A stretch of DNA of 9,874 nucleotides from Thermoplasmata archaeon (GTDB lineage Archaea > Thermoplasmatota > E2 > DHVEG-1), in NCBI GenBank assembly GCA_003651045.1, contig QMTJ01000023.1:1-9874 (forward strand). The letters are read 5' to 3'. Under the pieces are notes generated by a model that searched no databases, was not told the DNA's origin, and worked only from the letters and a program-made list of their open reading frames with translations. A program made the translations under genes and the position numbers. This document shows positions 1 through 6,350 of this stretch, one piece after another (the first letter of the stretch is position 1; the number at the start of each line of letters is the position of its first letter).

Positions 1-216
1 AAAATATTCAAAGAAATGTATGGAAAAGAACCCACGATAGAAGCAATACATGCTGGGCTTGAAACAGGAATAATTGGTGAAAAATTCCCAGGTATGGACA
101 TGATAAGTATAGGTCCAACTATTAAATACCCACACTCACCAGAAGAACAAGTACATATTAGTACTGTAGAGAAAACATATAAATACGTACTCAGAATCCT
201 AGAAGAGATCAAATAG
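1..216 (+). CDS. pepD: Aminoacyl-histidine dipeptidase (M20 family, PepD type), C-terminal fragment
   Basis: This is the 3' end of a gene that starts outside the window; frame 1 is open from base 1 and ends at TAG 214-216, giving 71 residues. The fragment matches the end of PepD-like M20 metallopeptidases, cytosolic di-zinc enzymes that cleave Xaa-His and other dipeptides. Visible marks are the AIHAGLETG block, where the family usually has HAGLECG (here Thr replaces Cys), then MDMISIGPTI and PHSPEEQVHIS. The His of the PHSPEE block is expected to be a metal ligand in this family. The last 20 residues form the usual C-terminal helix. No start or N-terminal catalytic half can be checked. It converges with the ATPase gene on the opposite strand. 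The family call is fairly sure; the exact substrate is not. Confidence 0.85.
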   Translation, partial: KIFKEMYGKEPTIEAIHAGLETGIIGEKFPGMDMISIGPTIKYPHSPEEQVHISTVEKTYKYVLRILEEIK

Positions 217-328
217 AAGAAAAAGAGGAAAAGCAGATTCTTCTACCTCTCTCTTATTTTTTAATTAAATATTAACTAAGGAAGTAAAATATTTCATAAA
301 CATAAAAAATTACAAGAGGACAATAAGC
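217..328. terminator. Convergent intergenic region with T-rich terminators on both strands
   Basis: This 112-nt gap lies between the ends of pepD (+) and the first ATPase gene (-). On the + strand a weak hairpin is possible (AGAGG 224-228 with CCTCT 246-250), followed by a T run at 257-262. On the - strand the complement of 305-310 gives a second T6 run after the ATPase stop. T-rich tracts are the normal archaeal termination signal. No coding potential was seen. Confidence 0.55.
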
Positions 329-1585
329 TTAGCTTGTTTCCAATAACCATTTCCAAACCGGTTTAATGATGATTTTTTTCTTATTTATCGTGAGTTCTCC
401 CTCCTGGTCTGAGGTGAGGAGTAAACCCTCTTTAAGCTTATACATCTGAAGTGCTTCAAGTAAACCATTAATCTCTCTATCTTTATTCTCTTGTAAATTG
501 TACGTTACTTGAATAGCCTCGACAATTGGGATGCTTTTTCTAATCACAAAATCACATTCATATTTCTCTTTATGAAAATAAATTTCTTTATTAAGTCGTT
601 TAAGATGTAAAAACACAACATTTTCTAACATTCTACCGATATCATCACTTGCTCTAAAGCCTAGAATCTTTGCCATTCCTGTATCAATAAAATAGACTTT
701 TTTATTATAGTAGATTTGTTTTTTTAGAGAACGGTTGTACCGTGATATTAAAAAGGTAAGATAGCTGTTTTCTAAATATTCAAAATATTCCTTGATTGTT
801 GTTGCACTTGTCAATTGCGTAAGTTTTCGTAAACTATTGAAGCTGATTTCTTTTCCAATATTACTAACAGCATAGTAAACGACTTCTTTTATTGTCTTTT
901 CATTAGTAAGATTATACCTGGTTATAATGTCTCTATATAGTATGTTTTCATACACAAATTTCAGATATTCTTCCTTTCCAGTTTGTAAATATTCTGGAAA
1001 ACCTCCTTTTTCTAAATATTCATTAAAAAATTTCTTTAGAATACCTCTTTGTTCTGTTGTGAGTTTATTAAGTGATCCAAAAGAATGCTGTTTAAATTGT
1101 AAAAATTCTCTGAAAGAAAAAGGGTATAATGAAAAAGTAATATGTCTCCCGGTAAGATGCGTACCTAGTTCTTTACTGAGCATACTTGCATTCGAACCAG
1201 TGACATAAATTTTTTTACCAGCGTCATGAAGTCTCCGAACAAATCTCTCCCAGCTTTTGATATTTTGGATTTCGTCAAAAAGAAACACGTCTTTATTTCC
1301 AAATAGTTCAATTAGGCTTTCATGTAGTGATTGAAAATCGTCAACAGTAAATTGCACGAAACGTTCATCATCAAAATTTACGTAGTAACTATTTTTGAGA
1401 AACTTTGATCTCATCTGATGTAATAGTGTTGATTTTCCAGATCTTCTGATACCAGAAACAATAACAATAAAAGGTGTCTGATGAAAATTCTGTATATATG
1501 AGGTTAATTCACGTGGAATCATTGTCTTGATATCTTTAACTTGGTTCTGCTCTATTAGAAGTTGTTTTAATTTTTCTTTGTCCAT
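329..1585 (-). CDS. AAA_14 / DUF4143-type P-loop ATPase
   Basis: The 418-residue protein has the layout of the ATP-binding AAA_14 plus DUF4143 family, which is widespread and often multicopy in archaea and anaerobes; its cellular role is unknown. Walker A is GIRRSGKST at residues 45-53, Walker B VFLFDEIQNI at 100-109, a sensor-1-like VTGSNASML at 128-136, and LTGRHITFSLYPFSFREF follows at 144-161, the usual Arg-containing block. DUF4143 runs from about residue 200. Its end resembles the PD-(D/E)XK fold (ECDFV 343-347, then EAIQV 356-360), but the usual lysine of the E-x-K motif is Gln, so nuclease activity is doubtful. The length is normal for the family. The ATG start is favoured because a TATA box lies about 28 nt upstream, implying a leaderless mRNA. 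A 21-bp palindrome abuts that TATA box. It is transcribed alone and converges with pepD. Confidence 0.85.
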   Translation of the reverse strand: MDKEKLKQLLIEQNQVKDIKTMIPRELTSYIQNFHQTPFIVIVSGIRRSGKSTLLHQMRSKFLKNSYYVNFDDERFVQFTVDDFQSLHESLIELFGNKDVFLFDEIQNIKSWERFVRRLHDAGKKIYVTGSNASMLSKELGTHLTGRHITFSLYPFSFREFLQFKQHSFGSLNKLTTEQRGILKKFFNEYLEKGGFPEYLQTGKEEYLKFVYENILYRDIITRYNLTNEKTIKEVVYYAVSNIGKEISFNSLRKLTQLTSATTIKEYFEYLENSYLTFLISRYNRSLKKQIYYNKKVYFIDTGMAKILGFRASDDIGRMLENVVFLHLKRLNKEIYFHKEKYECDFVIRKSIPIVEAIQVTYNLQENKDREINGLLEALQMYKLKEGLLLTSDQEGELTINKKKIIIKPVWKWLLETS

Positions 1586-1607
1586 GTTTATATGTTAACA
1601 TTAAATC

Positions 1608-1618
1608 ATTTATAAATA
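1608..1618 (-). promoter_or_regulatory. TATA box of the DUF4143 ATPase gene
   Basis: The minus strand reads ATTTATAAATG here, centred about 28 nt before the ATG at 1585. This is the spacing expected when transcription starts at or within a few bases of the start codon, so the mRNA is probably leaderless. No Shine-Dalgarno sequence is seen before the ATG, which fits. Confidence 0.6.
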
Positions 1619-1638
1619 TTTGGTTTAATAAACCAAAT
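1618..1638. repeat. Perfect 21-bp palindrome upstream of the ATPase TATA box
   Basis: The left arm ATTTGGTTTA (1618-1627) and right arm TAAACCAAAT (1629-1638) are perfect reverse complements around a single central base. The element sits immediately upstream of the TATA box, over the BRE position. It looks like the operator of a dimeric DNA-binding protein. The regulator is unknown; no adjacent gene encodes an obvious dedicated repressor. Confidence 0.75.
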
Positions 1639-1650
1639 TTATTTAAAATT

Positions 1651-1662
1651 ATTTGGTTTAAT
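1651..1662. repeat. Second copy of the palindrome half-site (12-bp direct repeat)
   Basis: ATTTGGTTTAAT at 1651-1662 exactly repeats 1618-1629. The two copies are 33 bp apart, about three helical turns, so they would lie on the same face of the DNA. The bases after it (AGTTCAAA) match the other arm only partly, as in a weaker second operator. Confidence 0.6.
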
Positions 1663-1761
1663 AGTTCAAAATTATACTGTTTTGTATTAGGTATTATTAA
1701 ACCCGTGTCTCATAAAAGAACTAAGATATATACAGGATAAAAGATTAAATGTCCAGATGAC

Positions 1762-3147
1762 CTAAATAATTTTATCTATTTTCTTTAAATCATAAAGTTT
1801 TACACTTGTTACATTATTAAACATCTCTTCCAATCTACTTGTAAAACCAGACTTGGAAAAAAGAATGAATTCCTCTTTTCTTATATCGTTTTTCCATTTT
1901 ATTTCTTTAGATTTTCTTTTAAGATTTTCTAGAACATCTATATCTACTTTTTTATTTGTCCATTTACATTCTCCAAATACTATAATATTTTTCTCTTCAT
2001 TTAAACCAACGATATCAATTTCAATGTCTTTATGCCACCATCTACCAATCTTTACAATAGATGTATCAATTTTCCTAAGGGCTTGTCTACAAACTTGTTC
2101 AAAAACAGATGCATAATGTTTTTGAAGTTTTTCAGAAATATTTCTTAGCAATATATCTTGTTTATCTTCTTCAATTAGGCTTTTATATGGATAGATAAAT
2201 TCAAACCAGAAATCATAGTAATTATCTGATAAATAATAAAACGCATTTCTACTTTCTTTTCTTTGTGTAACTGGAAATTCTTTTCTTATTATACGTAGTT
2301 CAATAAGGTTATTAAGATATTGAGATGCTAATGATTTACTTAAACCTGTTCTATTACATATCTCACCATATTTGGTGTTCCCCTCTGAAATTGCTTGAAG
2401 AATAGAAAAATAATTTCTTGGTTCTCTAAACTCTTGTCGTAGTAGATTCTCAGCTTCTTCATAAAGGTATTCACCTTTTTTAAAAATCTTGTTTTTCAGA
2501 TTCCAGATAGGTGTTTTTTTATTGTCCATTTTGTTTAAATAATCAGGTATACCGTCTAAAAAGGAAAAAAATTGAAGTCTCTCTTCAAAAGAACTCGTTG
2601 GAAAAAAGTATTTTAAAATATTGAATTTAAAAGGTTCAAGTTTCCACTGTCCTGTTCTCCGACCATATAATGGGCTTTTATAACCTAGAACTTGTGTTTC
2701 CATCATTCCAATTGATGATCCACAGAGGATTAAGAAAATATTTTTATCTTTTAGTGTTTCATCCCATATATATTGAAAAATTGATGGTATTGCTTTGTTT
2801 TCTTCGATTAAATACGGAAATTCATCTATTACAAGTATGACAGGTGTTTTTGTTTTTTTAGTGAATTCTGTAAAAAGATCTTCCCATCCTTTAAACTGTA
2901 TTTTCTTGAAAGTTGTATCTCCTAAGAAATCACCCATAAGTTTTTGTAAGTCATGAATATTTTCTTTTTCAGGTTTTGTTCCTGCTAGAAAATAAACATG
3001 TGGTTTGTTTTTTAAAAATTGTTTAATTAATTCTGTTTTCCCGGTTCGTCTCCTTCCATAAAGAATTAAAAAACCGTTTTGTGCATTTTTATATGTTTTT
3101 TCAAGCCATTTTAATTCTTTCTCCCTATCAACAAATTGTTTAAACAT
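1762..3147 (-). CDS. Archaeal ATPase with winged helix and DUF234 (PD-(D/E)XK-like) C-terminus
   Basis: From the ATG at 3147 the protein has 461 residues. An in-frame ATG at 3156 would add three residues, but the TATA box lies only about 19 nt from it. The N-terminus FKQFVDREKELKWLEK is typical of the archaeal ATPase_2 family (STAND-like P-loop NTPases). Walker A is GRRRTGKT at 31-38, Walker B ILVIDEF at 104-110, and the sensor-like LCGSSIGMM at 151-159. Residues about 236-295 form a winged helix (NRTGLSKSLASQYLNNLIEL is the recognition part). The DUF234 region ends in EIDIVG (376-381) and GECKW (392-396), an intact D...E-x-K pattern of the PD-(D/E)XK nuclease fold. Family function is unknown; DNA binding, and perhaps cleavage, is inference. 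It is on the same strand as the DUF4143 gene but separated by 176 nt and with its own promoter. Confidence 0.85.
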   Translation of the reverse strand: MFKQFVDREKELKWLEKTYKNAQNGFLILYGRRRTGKTELIKQFLKNKPHVYFLAGTKPEKENIHDLQKLMGDFLGDTTFKKIQFKGWEDLFTEFTKKTKTPVILVIDEFPYLIEENKAIPSIFQYIWDETLKDKNIFLILCGSSIGMMETQVLGYKSPLYGRRTGQWKLEPFKFNILKYFFPTSSFEERLQFFSFLDGIPDYLNKMDNKKTPIWNLKNKIFKKGEYLYEEAENLLRQEFREPRNYFSILQAISEGNTKYGEICNRTGLSKSLASQYLNNLIELRIIRKEFPVTQRKESRNAFYYLSDNYYDFWFEFIYPYKSLIEEDKQDILLRNISEKLQKHYASVFEQVCRQALRKIDTSIVKIGRWWHKDIEIDIVGLNEEKNIIVFGECKWTNKKVDIDVLENLKRKSKEIKWKNDIRKEEFILFSKSGFTSRLEEMFNNVTSVKLYDLKKIDKII

Positions 3148-3170
3148 GATTATCATAATTTTGTTTAAAC
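3136..3170. repeat. 10-bp direct repeats, each containing a GTTTAAAC palindrome, at the ATPase start
   Basis: TTGTTTAAAC occurs at 3136-3145 and again at 3161-3170, 25 bp apart. Each contains the palindrome GTTTAAAC. One copy lies just downstream of the TATA box; the other covers the start codon and first codons. A protein bound here would block transcription start. TTTTGTTTAA at 3159-3168 matches nine of ten bases of TTTGGTTTAA in the palindrome near the other ATPase gene (1619-1628). Confidence 0.55.
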
Positions 3171-3182
3171 TTATAAATTTTT
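3170..3182 (-). promoter_or_regulatory. TATA box of the DUF234 ATPase gene
   Basis: The minus strand reads AAAAAATTTATAAG, centred about 28 nt from the ATG at 3147. That spacing fits a leaderless transcript starting at 3147 and argues against the start at 3156. Confidence 0.55.
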
Positions 3183-3211
3183 TGTTTTGTAATTGAAATC
3201 ATTTTTGACAA

Positions 3212-3252
3212 AAAACCTTACTAAAACACTGTATGCAACGAGATAAGGTTTT
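3212..3252. repeat. Inverted repeat with 9-bp perfect arms between tRNA-Ser and the ATPase gene
   Basis: AAAACCTTA (3212-3220) and TAAGGTTTT (3244-3252) are perfect reverse complements separated by 23 bases. The element lies between the 3' end of tRNA-Ser and the ATPase promoter, both transcribed leftward. It could be a terminator stem for the tRNA transcript, an operator, or a scar. No T run follows directly on the minus strand, which weakens the terminator reading. Confidence 0.5.
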
Positions 3253-3293
3253 GAAATATGCTAAAAATATGTTAGTCTAAACATTTAAGTTAA

Positions 3294-3379
3294 CGCCGAG
3301 GGGGAGATTTGAACTCCCGAGAGACAATAGTCTCACGAGCTCTCCAGGCTCGCGCCGTTCCGGGCTGGGCCACCTCGGC
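3294..3379 (-). tRNA. tRNA-Ser(GGA)
   Basis: The minus strand folds into an 86-nt class II tRNA. The acceptor stem is GCCGAGG with CCTCGGC and discriminator G. The D stem is GCC/GGC. The anticodon stem CGAGC/GCTCG encloses loop CTGGAGA, giving anticodon GGA (reads UCU and UCC). The variable arm is long, with stem GAGAC/GTCTC, as expected for serine. The T stem GGGAG/CTCCC encloses TTCAAAT. There is no intron and no encoded CCA. A weak TATA-like TGTATTT on the minus strand about 26 nt upstream suggests its own promoter. It lies 41 nt after cbf5, with a T8 run between. Confidence 0.95.
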
Positions 3380-3383
3380 AAAA

Positions 3384-3393
3384 CAAAAAAAAC
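3384..3393 (-). terminator. T-rich terminator after cbf5
   Basis: The minus strand carries GTTTTTTTTG (complement of the A run at 3385-3392) about 28 nt beyond the cbf5 stop and just before tRNA-Ser. An uninterrupted T8 run is a sufficient archaeal termination signal, so the operon probably ends here and the tRNA is transcribed separately. Confidence 0.5.
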
Positions 3394-3420
3394 ATTAAGG
3401 GTGAAATACAGGGTGTTGTT

Positions 3421-4425
3421 TTAAGTTTTTTTCCAGATAGAAGGATATGTACCTTTTTTCATTAAAACTCTTTCGGGACTAGCGCAGATGCCTTTATCTT
3501 TTTGAATAATCTCCTCTGTCGACATGAGAGTGCTCATCAATGCAACTCCTTCTCCTTTTAGTGTTAAAACTGCTACAAGATCTCCCTTTTTAATATCTGA
3601 ATCAACTTCTACTACACCAGGTAACGCGAGATTTGCACCATGACAGAGTGCATCTACTGCCGAGTCTCTAATGATTATCTTTGGAAGATGATCTAACATA
3701 TACTCCATAGGATGAATAATCTCCCGTATAAATGACTCATCATCTTCTTCTTTCCAGAAAACAACTGCATCTTTTACATCCTGTAAAATAACAGAATCAT
3801 CCTCCTTGAGATGCCCTACACGAGTTCGCCGCAGCTCAGATAGATGAGCACCAGATTTTAGTTTTTTACCAATATCAACACATAATGTTCTAATATATGT
3901 ACCAGATTCACACCCAACACGGAACAACACATCACGACCTATTATTTGAATAACCTCCAAGTAATATATCCTCCTCTTCCGTCTAACTCGTTTAACCGCG
4001 GAACGTAACGGTGGAATCTGATAAATCTCACCAACAAAACCTTTACAAACACTAATAATCTTTTTTTCATCAACATCCTTATGAAGCCTCATCACACCAA
4101 CATATTCCTTACCAGCCAGTAGTAAAACCTGTAAAACCTTAGTCGCCTCACCCACAGCAATAGGAAGTACACCTGTTGCATTAGGATCAAGAGTACCACC
4201 GTGACCAACCTTATCCACCCTTAATATCTCTTTAACCCAGGCATCTACTTGATGAGAAGTAGGACCACAAGGTTTATCCAAATTAATAAAACCACTAGAT
4301 AAAAGCTCCATCACACTACGTTCACCTGGTGGTTTACCATAATTAGGATTAGTTCTAACCTGGACTTTAATAAGACGTTTACGCACAATATCAGAGGGTA
4401 ACAGATATTCCTTATTATCAACCAT
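3421..4425 (-). CDS. cbf5: tRNA/rRNA pseudouridine synthase Cbf5 (TruB family, H/ACA RNP catalytic subunit)
   Basis: In archaea Cbf5 works with Nop10, Gar7-type Gar1 and L7Ae on H/ACA guide RNAs to convert uridine to pseudouridine in rRNA, and can modify tRNA U55 without a guide. From the ATG at 4425 the protein has 334 residues, a normal archaeal length. Residues 45-60 (GFINLDKPCGPTSHQV) begin the catalytic domain. GHGGTLDPNATGVLP at 74-88 holds the catalytic Asp (D80). SGTYIRTLC at 174-182 and ELRRTRVG at 197-204 are the other conserved TruB motifs. A PUA domain occupies about 247-325. An upstream in-frame TTG at 4452 would add nine residues, but ATG is preferred because the added residues do not resemble the family. 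It is the last gene of the operon, 39 nt after cmk, where many euryarchaea place eL14 in between. Confidence 0.93.
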   Translation of the reverse strand: MVDNKEYLLPSDIVRKRLIKVQVRTNPNYGKPPGERSVMELLSSGFINLDKPCGPTSHQVDAWVKEILRVDKVGHGGTLDPNATGVLPIAVGEATKVLQVLLLAGKEYVGVMRLHKDVDEKKIISVCKGFVGEIYQIPPLRSAVKRVRRKRRIYYLEVIQIIGRDVLFRVGCESGTYIRTLCVDIGKKLKSGAHLSELRRTRVGHLKEDDSVILQDVKDAVVFWKEEDDESFIREIIHPMEYMLDHLPKIIIRDSAVDALCHGANLALPGVVEVDSDIKKGDLVAVLTLKGEGVALMSTLMSTEEIIQKDKGICASPERVLMKKGTYPSIWKKT

Positions 4426-4464
4426 AAAACAAACCCGGTAGTGGTACTGCAAATAAAAAAACTA

Positions 4465-5004
4465 TTATAAAAAATGTTTATCTCTCATTTTCTTTAAAAT
4501 AACATCTATAACCCCCTTAGGTGATAGATTAGTAGAGTCTACAACGACGTCATAAATAGAAGTATCCTTTAAATCAATATCATAATATTTCTTGTAACGC
4601 AACATCTCACTCTTTTCTCTTTCAACTATCTCCTTTTTCCTCTCTTCTACAGTGCCACCCTCACGTTTGACAATCCTTTTTGCTCTAACATCAATATCAG
4701 CATCAATTAAGATTTTAAAAGCAGGTATATTATTACGATGAGCAAGCCAACCTGCGAGACGTCCTTCTAGTATAACATCGCCTTCTTTCAATATTTCAAT
4801 CTGACGATTATCAAGTTTTTCATCTATCTCCCGGTGTTTCTCGCAATATCTTCCAAAATCCTGCAGAGACATCCCATACTGCCTCGCCATTTCACGGAAA
4901 ACTTTACCAGAATACACATATTTTAAACCTATTTTTTCTTTCAAAAGCTTTGCAACTGTTGTTTTACCACTACCAGGTGTTCCGCTTACTGTAATTGTAA
5001 CCAT
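4465..5004 (-). CDS. cmk: Cytidylate kinase, archaeal type
   Basis: This 179-residue P-loop kinase phosphorylates CMP/dCMP with ATP in pyrimidine nucleotide salvage and supply. From the chosen start it reads MVTITVSGTPGSGKTTVAKLL, with the P-loop GTPGSGKT at residues 8-15. YSGKVFREMA follows near residue 31 as NMP-binding region, ILEGRLAGWLAHR near 79-91 is the conserved strand and Arg-rich segment of archaeal Cmk, and KREGGTVEERKKEI near 113-126 is the lid. An ATG at 5034 would add ten residues. The ATG at 5004 is preferred because the minus strand has GGTGTGA just before it, resembling an archaeal Shine-Dalgarno, and because the family begins right at this beta strand. It lies 50 nt after the DUF106 gene and 39 nt before cbf5. 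This neighbourhood is typical of archaeal cmk. Confidence 0.92.
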   Translation of the reverse strand: MVTITVSGTPGSGKTTVAKLLKEKIGLKYVYSGKVFREMARQYGMSLQDFGRYCEKHREIDEKLDNRQIEILKEGDVILEGRLAGWLAHRNNIPAFKILIDADIDVRAKRIVKREGGTVEERKKEIVEREKSEMLRYKKYYDIDLKDTSIYDVVVDSTNLSPKGVIDVILKKMRDKHFL

Positions 5005-5054
5005 TTCACACCCATTCAAACTATTAATTTTCATTTAAAAGAAAAATTCTTTTT

Positions 5055-5720
5055 TCATCTCGATGAAGGTTTTATTTTTGCTTTAACGTTTTTCCACCAA
5101 TTTGACCAGCTAATATATTTCAAACCCTGCCTTATAACTTGGCCAACTATCGTTGAAAAAATTAAATACAGCCAAAGCCACGCCTGCATTAAAAAGGGTT
5201 TACTAAAAAACGAGACACTATTGGCCCAAGGAAGAGTGAAATAATAATGTGACAAACCCGATAAGAAAGTTTTAAGCCACATAAAAATAGGCCATATGAA
5301 TATAATCAGAAACAACATTGGTTTCATCGTACCACTAGATACCTCAGTCTGTTTTTTCATGATCTCTGGTTGCATCTTCATCAATTTTTTAACCCTGTTT
5401 GTGTTACCTTCTTTCTGTGCTTTTGCAATCTCCTGTTGAAACACCCTGGATATCTCTTGTGATTCACCCATTTTAATCCAGTCAGTAAAGAAATTTGTAA
5501 AAAGAGAAGAAAGACATACTACTATTAAACCTGAAAAAAACAATGTCAACATAGGGTATCTTCCATTGAAACCGATAAGTGGTTCTAATACTAAACCAAA
5601 ATAGTAACCAAGTATTGGGCCAAAAGTAGGCATTATAAAAAATATTAACATCATGAAAATCATTAACATTAAAAGATTACTGCTGCCTTGTTGTCCTTTG
5701 TCATCCAATATTTTTTTCAT
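5055..5720 (-). CDS. DUF106 / EMC3-like membrane insertase (Oxa1-YidC superfamily)
   Basis: The 221-residue protein matches the archaeal DUF106 family, the archaeal branch of the Oxa1/YidC/Get1/EMC3/TMCO1 superfamily thought to help insert membrane proteins. Hydrophobic segments lie at about residues 15-50 (probably a long or double segment), 57-78, 132-155 and 178-198. Between the second and third is a charged, helical cytosolic stretch (about 83-128, EISRVFQQEIAKAQKEGN and onwards) that would form the ribosome-facing coiled coil. The highly basic tail (KNVKAKIKPSSR) also fits ribosome contact. A GTGATGA just before the ATG may act as Shine-Dalgarno. Its place after secY and adkA is conserved in many archaea and supports a shared role with the Sec translocon. 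The insertase function for this protein is inferred from the superfamily. Confidence 0.88.
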   Translation of the reverse strand: MKKILDDKGQQGSSNLLMLMIFMMLIFFIMPTFGPILGYYFGLVLEPLIGFNGRYPMLTLFFSGLIVVCLSSLFTNFFTDWIKMGESQEISRVFQQEIAKAQKEGNTNRVKKLMKMQPEIMKKQTEVSSGTMKPMLFLIIFIWPIFMWLKTFLSGLSHYYFTLPWANSVSFFSKPFLMQAWLWLYLIFSTIVGQVIRQGLKYISWSNWWKNVKAKIKPSSR

Positions 5721-5756
5721 AAATCATCACAAATTATCACAGTAAATAAGTATTTT

Positions 5757-6305
5757 TTATTTTAATACTGGTGCTACTTGTTGTACAGCAACGTCTAATG
5801 CATTATCATGGTTAAAAACTATTTTAACAGTAGCACCACTGAGTGCTGCATAGGCCATAGCTGCTGCACGGTTTATCATTTGATGCTCGTTTATTTGTTC
5901 AACTGTATCAGGGTCACGGTTTCGTGTTGGATCATTCTTACGGCGGTTGTATATTTCTTCTGGATCTGCTTCAACTATTACTATGGTTTTGGGTTGTAGT
6001 TTTTTTATAACCCATTCTGGTAAACCAGGCATGTACCCTTGTGGTGTTTTTACTGTACAATGTGTATCAAGTATTACATCGCCCATGTTTGCTACTTTTT
6101 CAGCGGTTTTTATCTGCAGTTCTTTTTGTTGATCTAGTGTTAGTTTACGCATTTCATCTCGATCTTTTGCAACTCCTATCTCCTTTGCGATTTCAATCAT
6201 TACTGTTCCAAATGTTACAAACTGTATGTTCATTCCTTCTGCTGCTTTTTTCATAACCGTGGTTTTCCCAACTCCGGGTATACCTGTTACTACGATAACA
6301 CTCAT
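5757..6305 (-). CDS. adkA: Adenylate kinase, archaeal type
   Basis: This 182-residue enzyme interconverts ATP plus AMP and two ADP, and is the archaeal AdkA type, distinct from bacterial Adk. The P-loop GIPGVGKTT is at residues 8-16. TFGTVMIEIAKEIG (31-44) is the AMP-binding segment. VILDTHCTVKTPQGYMPGLP (77-96) holds the conserved DTH block and the Gly/Pro-rich stretch typical of the archaeal family. RRKNDPTRNRD (121-131) is the Arg-rich lid. NHDN (175-178 approx.) closes the nucleotide pocket. The start is well supported: GAGGAG at 6314-6319 (minus strand) lies 8 nt before the ATG. Gaps are 45 nt from secY and 36 nt to the DUF106 gene, so co-transcription is likely. The archaeal enzymes of this family are usually about 190 residues, so it is full length. 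Confidence 0.94.
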   Translation of the reverse strand: MSVIVVTGIPGVGKTTVMKKAAEGMNIQFVTFGTVMIEIAKEIGVAKDRDEMRKLTLDQQKELQIKTAEKVANMGDVILDTHCTVKTPQGYMPGLPEWVIKKLQPKTIVIVEADPEEIYNRRKNDPTRNRDPDTVEQINEHQMINRAAAMAYAALSGATVKIVFNHDNALDVAVQQVAPVLK

Positions 6306-6313
6306 TTTTTTAA

Positions 6314-6319
6314 CTCCTC
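6314..6319 (-). promoter_or_regulatory. Ribosome binding site of adkA
   Basis: The minus strand reads GAGGAG, 8 nt before the adkA ATG. It is the clearest Shine-Dalgarno in the operon. Together with the leaderless-looking ATPase genes it shows that both initiation modes are probably used in this genome. Confidence 0.65.
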
Positions 6320-6350
6320 TTTCTCTCCTTCAAGTTTTTTTAAGGTTTTT

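Noticed and set aside
927..1208. 93-codon open frame on the + strand
   Set aside because: Antisense to the DUF4143 ATPase gene; no promoter, ribosome site or family likeness.
1853..2116. 87-codon open frame on the + strand
   Set aside because: Antisense to the DUF234 ATPase gene; Ser/Phe-rich low-complexity translation typical of a shadow frame.
1..3290. Possible att site duplication of the tRNA-Ser 3' end
   Set aside because: No second copy of the tRNA 3' segment (CGCCGAGGGGGAG) was seen beyond the ATPase genes, and no integrase gene is present.
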